Positions 1-9,737 of a stretch of DNA of 64,000 nt are shown here, piece by piece; positions within the stretch are counted from its first letter, which is position 1, and each line of letters opens with the position of its first letter. The stretch spans positions 930,001-994,000 of the forward strand of contig NZ_WUTY02000001.1 of NCBI RefSeq assembly GCF_009828925.2, given 5' to 3'. The notes beneath the pieces were generated by a model, which was not told the DNA's origin, did not search any database, and was given only the letters and a program-made list of their open reading frames with translations. The stretch comes from Methylicorpusculum oleiharenae. GTDB taxonomy: Bacteria; Pseudomonadota; Gammaproteobacteria; Methylococcales; Methylomonadaceae. Made by a program: the position numbers and the translations under genes.

Positions 1-781
1 TAATAAACGAAGTCTGCTTCTGCCAAAATTCCGGGTAATCACCGCCTTTCTTAATGACAAGTGCCGGAATCAAGGCTTCTTGTGGTGATTCAATGGCTTT
101 GGGTAGCGGCTTTTGACCCTGCCAAAATTGGTGGGAAGTGATTTGTTTGGGTAATTCCTGCGGTTTTGGTTGTGTATAAAAATGCTCTGCCGGAATCAAA
201 CTTGGCTGGGTTGTTTCTTGCCCCTGGGCCAGTATTTTTCCCAATGGCGATTTGAGTAACTCCTTTCTCAGTTTTTCCGGTGACAAGCCGCGCATTTCAA
301 AGAGTAAAAACGGATTATGGTCAAATTGCTGTGCCAAACGGAAACAAACTCCGGCAATGTGTTTGCAAGGTACCGCATAGTCAGGACAATCGCACTGCAC
401 AATAAAGTCCTTGTAACTTTGCGGCAGCAAATGAGTATCCGCCGCTTTGAATTCATTTTCGATCGACTCAGGCATATCGTTAATCAAGAGTTTGGAGATG
501 ACGCTCGCTTTTTGGCTGAACAGTGCAATCACTTGTTCCCATTGGGCTCCGGATAACGGAAGCATTTTTACACTGACGTGATATGTGGGCTCTTTGTACA
601 CACCAAAATAAGGATTGATGTTGCCGCGAAGCGTGGCGCTGGCAATTCCTTTTGCCAGTTTCCAGGTTTTGATTCGATTATCCGTCGAATACGAACGACC
701 TCTTGCCAAACGTCCGCTATCGGTAAAGTTTTCAAGAGCCGCTAAAAATTGTTGTCCCCACCATGTTTTACTGATTTTCAT
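1..781 (-). CDS. SWIM zinc-finger protein (3' end outside window)
   Basis: The reading frame opens at an ATG at 781 on the minus strand (MKISKTWWGQQFLAAL...) and runs open to the window edge, so about 260 N-terminal residues are visible. Around residues 130-155 it has a SWIM-type zinc-binding motif, CDCPDYAVPCKHIAGVCFR, matching CxCx(n)CxH. SWIM domains are thought to bind DNA or protein and often occur in proteins encoded beside SNF2 ATPases. The start lies only 3 nt after the stop of the upstream SNF2 helicase gene, so the two are almost certainly co-transcribed and probably coupled in translation. The C-terminal part is unseen. The biochemical role is unknown; a partner function with the helicase is inferred from the arrangement. 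Confidence 0.88.
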   Translation of the reverse strand, partial: MKISKTWWGQQFLAALENFTDSGRLARGRSYSTDNRIKTWKLAKGIASATLRGNINPYFGVYKEPTYHVSVKMLPLSGAQWEQVIALFSQKASVISKLLINDMPESIENEFKAADTHLLPQSYKDFIVQCDCPDYAVPCKHIAGVCFRLAQQFDHNPFLLFEMRGLSPEKLRKELLKSPLGKILAQGQETTQPSLIPAEHFYTQPKPQELPKQITSHQFWQGQKPLPKAIESPQEALIPALVIKKGGDYPEFWQKQTSFI

Positions 782-784
782 AAT

Positions 785-3700
785 CTAGTCCGCCATTACG
801 CTGTTTTTATTGAGAGCAATCAACGCTCTAAATGCGTCATTATCGAGTTGCGTCAACCAGCTTTCATCGTTGCCGATTATTGTGTCGGCCATTTTTTGCT
901 TGTCTTCGATCATTTGGTCTATGCGCTCTTCCAGAGTCCCAAGCGTAACAAACTTATGGACAAACACATTTTTTTGCTGACCTATACGAAACGCACGATC
1001 AGTAGCTTGATTCTCTACCGCAGGGTTCCACCAGCGATCAAAATGAAAGACATGATTCGCTCGAGTCAAAGTAATACCCACTCCCCCAGCTTTTAGCGAT
1101 AACACAAATACCGAAGGTGGCATGTCGGGATCCTGAAACTGATTGATCATCTGTTCGCGTTTTTGCCGCGCAGTACCGCCGTGTAAATAGTATGTACGTA
1201 CCTGCTTCTCTCTGCGCAAATAACGTTCAAGGCATTCGCCGATTTCAGTGAACTGAGTAAACACCAGCACACTGTCACCCTCGGCCAAGGCTTCTTCCAG
1301 CATATCGCCGAGGCGCTCCAGTTTATTAGAACGATCCGCGGTAAAGGCGCTGCCGTCTTGTAAAAACTGCATCGGATGATTGCAGATCTGTTTCAGTTTC
1401 ATCAAAGTGGATAACATCAAACCTTGTCTTGCAATTCCTTCCGATTGATCCAATTGCCGGTCAACGTCTTTAATCACCGCCTCATAAAGCGACGCTTGTT
1501 CCTTGCTTAAATTGCAATATTGTTTGCCTTCGATTTTATCCGGCAAATCCTTAATGATGTTTTTGTCAGTTTTCAACCTGCGCAGCATGAAGGGTTGAAT
1601 CAGCTTTTTAAGTATGGCTGATTGTTTGACGTCATTATCCCGTTGTACCGGCAGCTCATAGACCTTGCGAAATTGAGCCTGCTTGCCCAGATAGCCGGGA
1701 TTGAGAAAGTTGAAAATCGACCAGAGGTCCATGAGTCTGTTTTCAACGGGTGTCCCGGTTAACGCCAGTCGATGTGGGGCATCCAGCGTCAAAATAGCTT
1801 TGGTTTGGGCCGCTTTAGGATTTTTAATATTTTGCGCCTCATCAAGAACGATGCGTTGCCAGGTGCAGGCATTTATCAGCGCGGCGTCTTTGCGCACCAA
1901 GGTATACGAAGTAATGACCAAATCCACCTCTTGGCTGCCCTTTTGAAAGGCTTGACGCTCTTTTTCCCGGCCGCCTCCATGATGAATAAACGTTTTTAAA
2001 TGCGGCGCAAACTTTTCCACCTCTTTCTGCCAATTGCCCAACACCGAGGTAGGAGCAACCAAGAGTGTTGGGGCTATTTTGTCACCGGCTCTTTCCAGGA
2101 CCAGGCTGGCAATCACCTGCATGGTTTTGCCCAGCCCCATATCGTCAGCCAGACAACCGTTTAAACCCAATGATTCCAAATAACGCATCCAGGCCACGCC
2201 TCGTTTTTGGTAGTCGCGCAGCTTTGCATTAAGTAACTCAGGATCTTCAATCGGCTCAAATTGGCTATTGTCATTCAGCTTTTCCAGCATATTCGCCAAG
2301 CTGTCCTCAACATTGACCTCAAATTCGTCCTGTTCGGCCAATTTTTTGAGAAGTTCCTGAATCGACAGGCGCTGCTGTTCATTTTGCTGCTGATGCCAAA
2401 GCGCCAGCATTTCCTGCATTTTTTCGCGGTCCAGTTGCACCCATTGACCACGAAATTGCACCAACGGGACTTTGGAAGCAACCAGTTGCTGCCATTCTTC
2501 TACCGAAACCGATTGATCGCCAATTGCGAACTCATAGCTGAACTCAATCATGTTATCCAGAGATAAATAGCTTTTGGCCGATGCTGAACCGGTTTTGCTT
2601 TTGCTGCCGGTTTGTAACCGGAGTTTGGCGCGTTGTCTGCCTTTGGGTGTCAGCCAGGCAGGCACGATAATTTTTACGCCTGCATCCTCAAGGACCCAGG
2701 CCTGTTCTTGCAAAAACTCGAAGGCCTCATCCAAGGTCAGAGTCACAGATTCAGGCGTTTGCGTTTCCAGACCGGCCCACAGTTTGGGATAAATTTTGGC
2801 CGCATGCGCCAACTGAGTTAAAACCTGCTGTTCTATATGCGAGCCCAGTTGATTGAAAAGCAAAGGATGATCGTCTTGAGGGTATTGCCAAAATTCACTG
2901 AGCGCCCACTTCAACGAAGGGTCTTGCGTGCTGCTCAGAAAAAACTCCAAAAGCCATGAATCAGGCTGTTCAGCAGGCGCTTCGTGTAATTGCAAGCCTA
3001 ACTGAGAGAGCAGCTCTTGATCATTACCGCTTAGTCTTTGTTGCCATTGGACATAATGCTGCAATGCCGGAGGCAATTTAGCCGGTAAGTTAAAAACCGG
3101 TTTAAATGCGTTGCGGACTGACAAGATATCGGTGATCACTTCATCTTTGATCTTGCTCAGAAATACCTGCGGCAAATCGTGTAATGCCTTTTCTAGAATG
3201 CCGCTGATACAGACTTCCGAAAAATGGCGTAACAACGATTCCGGCTCATATCCCAAATGACAGGCTAAAGGAATCTGTTGCAAAGCATGTTGAATCAACG
3301 CCTCATAGTGAGGGGAAATGATTTTCCAGCTGCGGTAAAGTTCTGTTTTGCCTCTGTTGTTGTGAGCGATCAACGCAGGGATGAACCGATCCTTATAAAA
3401 AATATCTTTGAGGGATTGGGAAAAGTAATACCAGAATAAAAAGTCGCTGCCTATTCGAGTATTAGCCGCCTGATAACAGCATAAAAAATGAATATGATTG
3501 ATGTCTTTAACCGGTTGCTGCAGCCGGTAGCAAGAGACTTGAAATTCGGCTAATTCAACCGGGCCGTCATTCGGTAGATCCAGCCCCAATTCGGGCGATG
3601 GTAAAGGAACACCTTGAAAACTGGGCAAATAAATAGATTGCAGCCTCACACTGTCGGTATTAGCTGCCGTAATACCCAACGTTTCCCTCAAAAATATCAG

Positions 3701-3850
3701 TAACGCTTCATTATGAAGATGTTGCGGATGAAAAGTAGCTTTCTTTTTGGCCTTGACTGCTTCATCGCTTTCAATCCAGAGATAAAATTGCCCATTCTGG
3801 ATAAAATCAGCATTTGATTCAGGCTGCCACCCACCGTGTATGATGTTCAT
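785..3850 (-). CDS. SNF2-family DEAD/DEAH-box helicase/ATPase
   Basis: This 1021-residue protein has the two-lobed SNF2 motor in its C-terminal half. Motif I is LADDMGLGKTMQ near residue 570, motif II is DEAQN near residue 669, LTGTPVENRL follows as motif III, and QATDRAFRIGQ near residue 950 is motif VI. The N-terminal 500 residues lack helicase motifs and resemble the bacterial SNF2-associated region. Such proteins are ATP-driven double-stranded DNA translocases that remodel protein-DNA complexes or RNA polymerase. The bacterial clade differs from RapA by its long N-terminal region and by its association with SWIM proteins, as here. The exact substrate cannot be read from sequence. Confidence 0.93.
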   Translation of the reverse strand: MNIIHGGWQPESNADFIQNGQFYLWIESDEAVKAKKKATFHPQHLHNEALLIFLRETLGITAANTDSVRLQSIYLPSFQGVPLPSPELGLDLPNDGPVELAEFQVSCYRLQQPVKDINHIHFLCCYQAANTRIGSDFLFWYYFSQSLKDIFYKDRFIPALIAHNNRGKTELYRSWKIISPHYEALIQHALQQIPLACHLGYEPESLLRHFSEVCISGILEKALHDLPQVFLSKIKDEVITDILSVRNAFKPVFNLPAKLPPALQHYVQWQQRLSGNDQELLSQLGLQLHEAPAEQPDSWLLEFFLSSTQDPSLKWALSEFWQYPQDDHPLLFNQLGSHIEQQVLTQLAHAAKIYPKLWAGLETQTPESVTLTLDEAFEFLQEQAWVLEDAGVKIIVPAWLTPKGRQRAKLRLQTGSKSKTGSASAKSYLSLDNMIEFSYEFAIGDQSVSVEEWQQLVASKVPLVQFRGQWVQLDREKMQEMLALWHQQQNEQQRLSIQELLKKLAEQDEFEVNVEDSLANMLEKLNDNSQFEPIEDPELLNAKLRDYQKRGVAWMRYLESLGLNGCLADDMGLGKTMQVIASLVLERAGDKIAPTLLVAPTSVLGNWQKEVEKFAPHLKTFIHHGGGREKERQAFQKGSQEVDLVITSYTLVRKDAALINACTWQRIVLDEAQNIKNPKAAQTKAILTLDAPHRLALTGTPVENRLMDLWSIFNFLNPGYLGKQAQFRKVYELPVQRDNDVKQSAILKKLIQPFMLRRLKTDKNIIKDLPDKIEGKQYCNLSKEQASLYEAVIKDVDRQLDQSEGIARQGLMLSTLMKLKQICNHPMQFLQDGSAFTADRSNKLERLGDMLEEALAEGDSVLVFTQFTEIGECLERYLRREKQVRTYYLHGGTARQKREQMINQFQDPDMPPSVFVLSLKAGGVGITLTRANHVFHFDRWWNPAVENQATDRAFRIGQQKNVFVHKFVTLGTLEERIDQMIEDKQKMADTIIGNDESWLTQLDNDAFRALIALNKNSVMAD

Positions 3851-4106
3851 CGATTCAATTTACAAGACATATCAATAAAGCCCTTATTAAACCGCAGGAT
3901 AAGCAGGAGAGGAAACAAAAAATTCGGTGCGTTTCCGTCTATCGTTTGGAATACCCCATCTGAGTTTCGGCCGGGTCTTTATTAAGCTGCTTGAGATTCC
4001 AAATAATCTCTGTTGAGGCAGGCAACATAGAAACATACCGTTATACTTGCCACACTTAATTCAATAATTCCAAAACTCCCGACAAGTCCAAGGCATAACG
4101 CTAAGC

Positions 4107-5357
4107 ATGAACCTGATAAAACTGATCGTATTGCCTGTAATTCTTCTACCCATCATCTTATCCGGCCTACTTATCCTGGCATTGGAAGATGAGCCTAAAC
4201 TAAAAAAACAGGCGGATTTGTCACCGGCACGGATCGCCAGAGCCAAACAACTCATTCAAATGAACGATCCCCGCCGGTTACGGTCAGGCGCGGTTGTCAG
4301 GGCCAGGCTGCGGCAGGAAGAGCTGGATTTGGCCGTCAATTATTTTGCAAATCAATATGCCCAGGCTGTTGCGGGCCTGGTTATCGAAAAAGGCCGGGCT
4401 ATTGTAGAAGCCACGGTCACATTGCCCACCAATCCGCTGGGTCGTTTTATCAATGTCAGGCTAGAAATCAAGCAAACCGAAAAACTGCCGATGATTGAAA
4501 GTTTGAGCCTGGGTAATTTACCTATTCCTGCCTTTTTAGCAAATAGCTGGGTCAATTATGTATTGACGAATAGTCAGACCTTATTCGATTGGCACGAATT
4601 TAACAAAACCGTCAGAAATATCAGGTTTGAACACCGGCAATTGGTCATCACGTATCAATGGCGAACTGACTTGCCTGCCCGGTTAAGCGGCGTAATGCTC
4701 CCCCCTCAGGAACTGAGTCAAATTGAGTTTTATCAAAGGCGTTTGGCCGAGTTGACACAAACCAGCCGTACACCTATTAAACTGACGGACTTGATGCAGC
4801 CCCTGTTTAGCGCGGCAAAAGAGCGCAGTCAAAACGGCGAGGCCATAAAAGAAAACCGGGCAGTCATATTGGTGCTCGCTTTTTATGCTAACCAAAAGAA
4901 TTTGAGCAAACTCATCTCTCAAAGCCAAACCTGGTCACGTCCCAATTGGAGAACAGTAAAGCTCCAGAACCGCGACGACCTAACCAAGCACTATTTGGTT
5001 TCTGCGCTACTGGCCGCTTATGCTGGTACGCCATTGGCAGATGCCGTGGGCTTGTACAAGGAAATAGAGGATTCGAAAGGCGGCAGCGGCTTTTCGTTTA
5101 ACGATATTGCCGCCGATAGAGCCGGAACGCTCATGGGCGAGTTGGCCGTCACCGACGAACAGCAAGCAAGGCAAGTACAATCGCTACTGGCAGCGGTAAC
5201 CGAAAGCGATATTATGCCGAAGACCTCCGACTTACCCGAATTTATCCCGGAAGCCGAATTGATGCGCCGCTATGGCGGTACGCAAGGAAAAGCCTATCTG
5301 CAAATGATGGATGAAATCGAACGGCGCATCTTGGCCTTACCGATCAATCGCAGGTGA
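4107..5357 (+). CDS. membrane-anchored protein of unknown function
   Basis: This is a 416-residue protein that I do not recognise. A single N-terminal hydrophobic segment (about residues 4-26, VLPVILLPIILSGLLILAL) is followed by a long soluble region, which suggests a protein anchored in the inner membrane and facing the periplasm. No catalytic motif stands out. Codon use looks like that of the neighbours and no longer frame competes, so it is probably a real gene. It stands alone between the SNF2 gene (divergent) and rsmD (convergent). The start at 4107 has only a weak ribosome-binding site. Confidence 0.75.
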   Translation: MNLIKLIVLPVILLPIILSGLLILALEDEPKLKKQADLSPARIARAKQLIQMNDPRRLRSGAVVRARLRQEELDLAVNYFANQYAQAVAGLVIEKGRAIVEATVTLPTNPLGRFINVRLEIKQTEKLPMIESLSLGNLPIPAFLANSWVNYVLTNSQTLFDWHEFNKTVRNIRFEHRQLVITYQWRTDLPARLSGVMLPPQELSQIEFYQRRLAELTQTSRTPIKLTDLMQPLFSAAKERSQNGEAIKENRAVILVLAFYANQKNLSKLISQSQTWSRPNWRTVKLQNRDDLTKHYLVSALLAAYAGTPLADAVGLYKEIEDSKGGSGFSFNDIAADRAGTLMGELAVTDEQQARQVQSLLAAVTESDIMPKTSDLPEFIPEAELMRRYGGTQGKAYLQMMDEIERRILALPINRR

Positions 5358-5518
5358 ATGTTATATTCAAAAAACCGGGCCGGCTTTTGTTAGGCCACTT
5401 TTTTGACCAACCGCCGCAATGATTTTTTCTACGGGAAAAGGCATAAATCACTCGGAGTGAAATATCTTGTTCCGATGGACTTCTAATCAGTGCTCTGCTC
5501 GATCCGATAGGAGTCAAT

Positions 5519-6079
5519 CTATGCATACCCGGTTCGTTCAAACAACTGATAACCCACCTCACCTGCTTTTTTTTGTTTGAGCAGGCGCCAGTTGTCCGGT
5601 AATCCGTTTAACGCCAGATTACTCTCCGTCTCTACATAGATTTTGGCCGTTTTCGTCAGCCAGTTTTTATCTTCCAGCCATTGACAGGTTTGCAGGGCCA
5701 TATCTTTAGCAAAAGGTGGGTCAAGAAAAACAACGTTGAAAGGTTCGGAATTGCCCGCTAAAAAACGGAAAACATCACTATTGACGACTTTTATCTGACG
5801 CGCCGCCAAATGAACACTATTTTCATGCAGCTGCCGACAGGCTTCCTGATTATTCTCGACCTGAACCACCTGTGAAGCACCTCGGGACGCGGCCTCAAAG
5901 CCCAGAGCACCACTGCCGGCGAAAAGATCAAGGCAGCGGCAACCCGGTATATCGTATTGCAACCAGTTAAACAGCGTTTCTCTGACTCTGCCGGGAGTAG
6001 GTCTAAGTCCCGGCGCATCGATAAACGTAATTTGGCGGCTTCGCCACTCGCCGCCAATGATTCTGATTTTATTTTTCAC
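5519..6079 (-). CDS. rsmD: 16S rRNA (guanine(966)-N(2))-methyltransferase
   Basis: RsmD (186 aa) transfers a methyl group from S-adenosylmethionine to N2 of G966 in 16S rRNA during 30S assembly. The SAM-binding motif DLFAGSGALGFEAASRGA lies near residues 51-68. The catalytic motif LDPPF lies near residues 120-124. The N-terminus RIIGGEWRSRQI is typical of the family, and the length is usual. The start overlaps the 3' end of the M16 peptidase gene by 11 nt, so it is the last gene of a three-gene minus-strand operon. The familiar downstream neighbour coaD is absent here. Confidence 0.95.
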   Translation of the reverse strand: MKNKIRIIGGEWRSRQITFIDAPGLRPTPGRVRETLFNWLQYDIPGCRCLDLFAGSGALGFEAASRGASQVVQVENNQEACRQLHENSVHLAARQIKVVNSDVFRFLAGNSEPFNVVFLDPPFAKDMALQTCQWLEDKNWLTKTAKIYVETESNLALNGLPDNWRLLKQKKAGEVGYQLFERTGYA

Positions 6080-7379
6080 GCGTTTTGACGGCTTCTCCGA
6101 CCGTTACGGTTTGCAGTAACTTGGGGTTAACACGGCGCTTGAAAGCATCTTTAATATCGTTGACCGTCAACGCCAGCACTTTCTCAGGAAAAGTATCCAG
6201 ATAATCCAAAGGCAAGCCATAAAAACCAATCATTTCTGCATAACCGGCCAGTTTACTGTTGGTATCAAAGCGCATCACAAATCCACCGGTTAAATTTTTC
6301 TTGGCCGCATCAAGCTCAGCCTCTGTCGGTCCTGTCTCAATAAAATCGGCCAGTGTTTGCGTCATGACATCCAGGGCTTGTTGAGTTTGATCATTACGGG
6401 TTTGCAGCCCCATGCTAAAGGCCCCTTTTCTAAACATCGGCGCAAATGAGCTGGATGCACCGTAAGCCAAGCCGCGTTTTTCCCGTACTTCCTCAAACAG
6501 TCTGGAGACTAAACCACCGCCACCCAGAATATGATTACCTACATACAGCGCAAAATAATCTTCATCTTTTCTATGCATGCCGGGTAATCCTGACAACACA
6601 TGGGTTTGCGTGGAAGGAAATTCAATATGCTGCAGCTTTGCATGCTTAGGCAAACTGACTTCGGGAATATCGGTCGGTTTTTGCCCGGCGGGCAGATCGG
6701 CCAATAAATCTTCGGCCGTTTTGGCCGCTTGTTTTTTGGTTAAATCCCCGACGATGACGACCAAGGCATTAGCGGAAACGTAATATTGCTTATAAAACTT
6801 CTTAAGATCGTCAGCAGTCAAGGCGGTAACCGTTTCAATTTCTCCGGCTGAAGAATGCGCATAGGGATGATCTCCGTAAACGACTTTATTAAATGTTAAG
6901 TCGGCTAAAGCAGCGGGGGATGACTCTCGGTGTTTTAACGCCGCCAATGTGCGATTTTTTTCCCTTTCAAAGTCAGCCTGATTAAAGACGGGCTGAATCA
7001 AAATGGTTTTCATCGTTTCAACCGCCTTATCGAACAACGGCGGATCGGTCAATGTCCTCAGTGATAAAGATGCTGTATCTCTGGACACGCTGGTACCGAA
7101 ATTGGCGCCCACGCTTTCAAATCGCCGGGCCAGTTCGTCGGCGCTCCATTTGCCGGCTCCTGTATCGAGTAAACCCGAGGTCAAGGCGGCCAGCCCATGC
7201 TGTGCGCCGTCACGGGCGCTCCCGGCATCGAAGGTAATGCGTATATCGGCCATCGGCAAATCCGGGGCATAAATGTAAAAAACGCGGCTGCCTTTGGGAG
7301 TCTGCCATGTTTCAATTTTTGCGGCAGCCCAGTTCAGCGGACTGATTGTCATCAATACTAACAGTAAAAAAATACGCAT
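6069..7379 (-). CDS. M16-family peptidase-like protein, probably the non-catalytic partner
   Basis: This 436-residue protein has an N-terminal signal peptide (MRIFLLLVLMTISPLNWAAA) and the tandem M16 fold. The position of the zinc motif reads HGLAALTSGLLDTGAGKWS, without the HxxEH residues. The C-terminal domain keeps the substrate-binding type sequence RLFEEVREKRGLAYGASS near residue 300. M16B peptidases often act as heterodimers of a catalytic and a non-catalytic subunit. The catalytic partner is encoded immediately upstream with a 1-nt overlap, so the two probably form one periplasmic protease. Its natural substrates are unknown. Confidence 0.9.
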   Translation of the reverse strand: MRIFLLLVLMTISPLNWAAAKIETWQTPKGSRVFYIYAPDLPMADIRITFDAGSARDGAQHGLAALTSGLLDTGAGKWSADELARRFESVGANFGTSVSRDTASLSLRTLTDPPLFDKAVETMKTILIQPVFNQADFEREKNRTLAALKHRESSPAALADLTFNKVVYGDHPYAHSSAGEIETVTALTADDLKKFYKQYYVSANALVVIVGDLTKKQAAKTAEDLLADLPAGQKPTDIPEVSLPKHAKLQHIEFPSTQTHVLSGLPGMHRKDEDYFALYVGNHILGGGGLVSRLFEEVREKRGLAYGASSSFAPMFRKGAFSMGLQTRNDQTQQALDVMTQTLADFIETGPTEAELDAAKKNLTGGFVMRFDTNSKLAGYAEMIGFYGLPLDYLDTFPEKVLALTVNDIKDAFKRRVNPKLLQTVTVGEAVKTREK

Positions 7380-8740
7380 CAGTTGGCTCCCTCATTGGTT
7401 TTTTCAGTTTTCTGTTCGGCAATCGGTTGGGGATCAAGGTAAGCGACACTTAATGTATCATCCTTGAAGTATTTCTGAGCCACTTCCCGAACTTGTTCTG
7501 CAGTAACCTGACTGACTTTCTTGACATACTCATTCTCTTTTTGCCAGCCTAGTCCAACAGTTTCAAGTATCCCCATTTGCATGCCTTGATAGAACATGGA
7601 ATCGCGCTCGTAAATAGCGTTGGCCAAAACCTGAGCTTTGATCCGCTGCAATTCGTCTTGCTGCACCAGCTCATATTTCAGTTTTTCAATTTCTTCTTTC
7701 AAAGCAACTTCCAAATCATTAACAGTTTTTCCTTGTACAGGAGTTCCCTCCAGCATAAACAATTCATCCAATCGTGACGCCAGTCCATAACCGGCCCCCA
7801 CCGATACAGCCAGTTGCTTGCCCCTGACCAGATTGGTTTCCAGACGTGCGCTGCTGCCGCCATCCAAAATGCCAGCCATGACCTCCAATGCGTAAGCTTC
7901 CCATTCATGCTCGGAAGTCTTTAGCACCGGCACTTTATAGCCCATCACCAAATAGGGAAGCTTGGCAGGAACTTTCACCACCATTCTTCTGATGCCCAAT
8001 TGGGGAACTTCCTGTTGCGGCTTAATGGCTACAATTTCACTGGGTTTGAGTTCGCCAAAATATTTTTCGGCCAGACTGAAAACGGCTTTAGGCTCAACAT
8101 CGCCAACAACCACCAAGGTCGCATTGTTAGGGGCATACCAGCGCTGATACCAGGCTTTTAAATCTTCAATCGAGTAATTCTCGATATCGGACGGCCAACC
8201 GATAATCGGATTTTTATAGGGACTGTTGGAATAGGCCATCGCGGTAAAGTGTTCCTGCGTCTTGGCCCTCGGATTATCGTCCGTGCGCATCCTGCGTTCT
8301 TCATAGACGACTTGCAATTCCTTTTTCAACTCTTCATCCAGCAAATTCAGATTGCGCATACGATCGGCTTCCAGTTCAAAACTCACCGGCAACCGCGATT
8401 TTTCCATGGTTTGAAAATAAGCCGTGTAATCTCTACCAGTAAACGCATTTTCATTACCGCCATTGGCCGCTATGATCCGCGAAAATTCACCGGGTTGCAG
8501 TTTGTCGGTACCTTTGAACATCATATGCTCAAGCATGTGAGAGATACCGGTGATACCGTTTGGTTCGTAGCTGGAACCTACCTTGTACCAGACTTGGGAA
8601 ACTACTACCGGTGAGCGATGATCCTCTTTCACCAAAATTTTTAAGCCGTTTTTAAGCTGATGCTCGTGCACTTTGGTTTCGGCATTCACTGATGATGCGC
8701 CTATGGCCAGCATGAGCCCCAAAATTTTTATATATTTCAT
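7379..8740 (-). CDS. M16-family zinc peptidase, catalytic subunit
   Basis: This 453-residue protein carries a signal peptide (MKYIKILGLMLAIGASSVNA) and the inverted zinc-binding motif HMLEH (HxxEH) within GISHMLEHMMFKG near residue 65. A distal acidic metal ligand follows near residue 140 (VVYEERRMRTDDNPR). It is the catalytic half of a secreted pitrilysin-type metallopeptidase. It is the first gene of the operon with the inactive M16 paralogue and rsmD. The divergent cyoE gene starts about 100 bp away, so promoters for both directions should lie between 8741 and 8841. Confidence 0.93.
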   Translation of the reverse strand: MKYIKILGLMLAIGASSVNAETKVHEHQLKNGLKILVKEDHRSPVVVSQVWYKVGSSYEPNGITGISHMLEHMMFKGTDKLQPGEFSRIIAANGGNENAFTGRDYTAYFQTMEKSRLPVSFELEADRMRNLNLLDEELKKELQVVYEERRMRTDDNPRAKTQEHFTAMAYSNSPYKNPIIGWPSDIENYSIEDLKAWYQRWYAPNNATLVVVGDVEPKAVFSLAEKYFGELKPSEIVAIKPQQEVPQLGIRRMVVKVPAKLPYLVMGYKVPVLKTSEHEWEAYALEVMAGILDGGSSARLETNLVRGKQLAVSVGAGYGLASRLDELFMLEGTPVQGKTVNDLEVALKEEIEKLKYELVQQDELQRIKAQVLANAIYERDSMFYQGMQMGILETVGLGWQKENEYVKKVSQVTAEQVREVAQKYFKDDTLSVAYLDPQPIAEQKTEKTNEGAN

Positions 8741-8841
8741 AACGTCCTCTTTGTAGAAATGTTAGCGCTTCCGACTATTTCATTAATCAATAGTTCACTG
8801 TATTCTATTTCAAAATCACCCCGTTGAGATCGATTAAAAAA

Positions 8842-9735
8842 ATGAATAGCGAGACCATAATTCAGCCACCCCTCTGGAAAAGTTATCTGGTCCTTTGCAA
8901 GCCAAATGTCGTAGCGGAAATGCTTTTTACCGCAGTTGTAGGCATGTTGTTGGCTGTGCCCGGCTTGCCGCCTCTGGATTTAGCCTTTTGGGGACTCATC
9001 GGAATTGCCTTGGCCGCCTCATCGGCTGCTGCGGTCAATCATTTCATCGACCGTGAAATTGATATTAAACTCAACCCTAAACGACCCTTACCCCAGGTTT
9101 TTTTACAACCTAATCAGGTATTGGTTTTCGCAACCATTCTTGGCGTGGCGTCAATGGTTATTCTATTAGTTGGGGTCAACGTGCTGACCGCGGTGCTAAC
9201 CTTTTTATCCATGTTCGGCTACGCGATCATCTACACGCGCTATCTCAAGAGAATGACACCCCAAAATATAGTGATTGGCGGCGCATTCGGCGCAACTCCA
9301 CCTTTATTGGGGTGGTGCGCCATTACCGGTGAGATACACCCTTACGCCCTGCTGCTGGTCTTGATCATTTTTGTTTGGACACCTCCCCATTTTTGGCCGC
9401 TGGCAATCGCTAAAAGAGAAAAATATGCACTGGTCAATATTCCGATGCTGCCGGTTACGCATACCCTTGAATTCACTCGCTTGCAGATTCTTTTGTATAC
9501 CATCCTTTTGCTGATTGTCACCTTGCTGCCCTATTTGACGGGCATGAGCGGGCTTATTTATCTGGGCTTTGCCGTTCCTTTGGGGCTGGGTTTCATTTAT
9601 TTTGCACTCTTGATGATGCGTACCAAAGACGATAAAACCGCGATCCGAACGTTTGTTTATTCCATCGTTTACATTACGCTGATGTTTGCCGGACTTCTTG
9701 TCGATCATTATGTACCAATGCTCAGGGTCATATAA
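8842..9735 (+). CDS. cyoE: protoheme IX farnesyltransferase (heme O synthase)
   Basis: This polytopic membrane enzyme of the UbiA superfamily attaches a farnesyl group to heme B to give heme O, needed by heme-copper oxidases. The first Asp-rich motif NHFIDREIDIKLNPKRPLP lies near residue 65. The second conserved loop, YTRYLKRMTPQNIVIGGAFGA, follows near residue 135. The next, WTPPHFWPLAI, is also typical. About nine membrane segments can be drawn. The frame extends 18 nt upstream to a TTG at 8824, but the ATG at 8842 (MNSETIIQPPLWKSY) is preferred because it fits homologue starts. No cytochrome oxidase genes are adjacent; the next gene starts 2 nt after the stop. Confidence 0.95.
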   Translation: MNSETIIQPPLWKSYLVLCKPNVVAEMLFTAVVGMLLAVPGLPPLDLAFWGLIGIALAASSAAAVNHFIDREIDIKLNPKRPLPQVFLQPNQVLVFATILGVASMVILLVGVNVLTAVLTFLSMFGYAIIYTRYLKRMTPQNIVIGGAFGATPPLLGWCAITGEIHPYALLLVLIIFVWTPPHFWPLAIAKREKYALVNIPMLPVTHTLEFTRLQILLYTILLLIVTLLPYLTGMSGLIYLGFAVPLGLGFIYFALLMMRTKDDKTAIRTFVYSIVYITLMFAGLLVDHYVPMLRVI

Positions 9736-9737
9736 AG

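Noticed and set aside
749-1096. Open frame of 115 codons on the plus strand inside the SNF2 gene
   Set aside because: It lies opposite the conserved helicase motif VI region, has no ribosome-binding site, and only mirrors the codon pattern of the minus-strand gene.
5358-5518. Terminator-like CCGGGCCGGC with A and T runs between the unknown gene and rsmD
   Set aside because: The loop would be only one base, so the hairpin cannot form as drawn.
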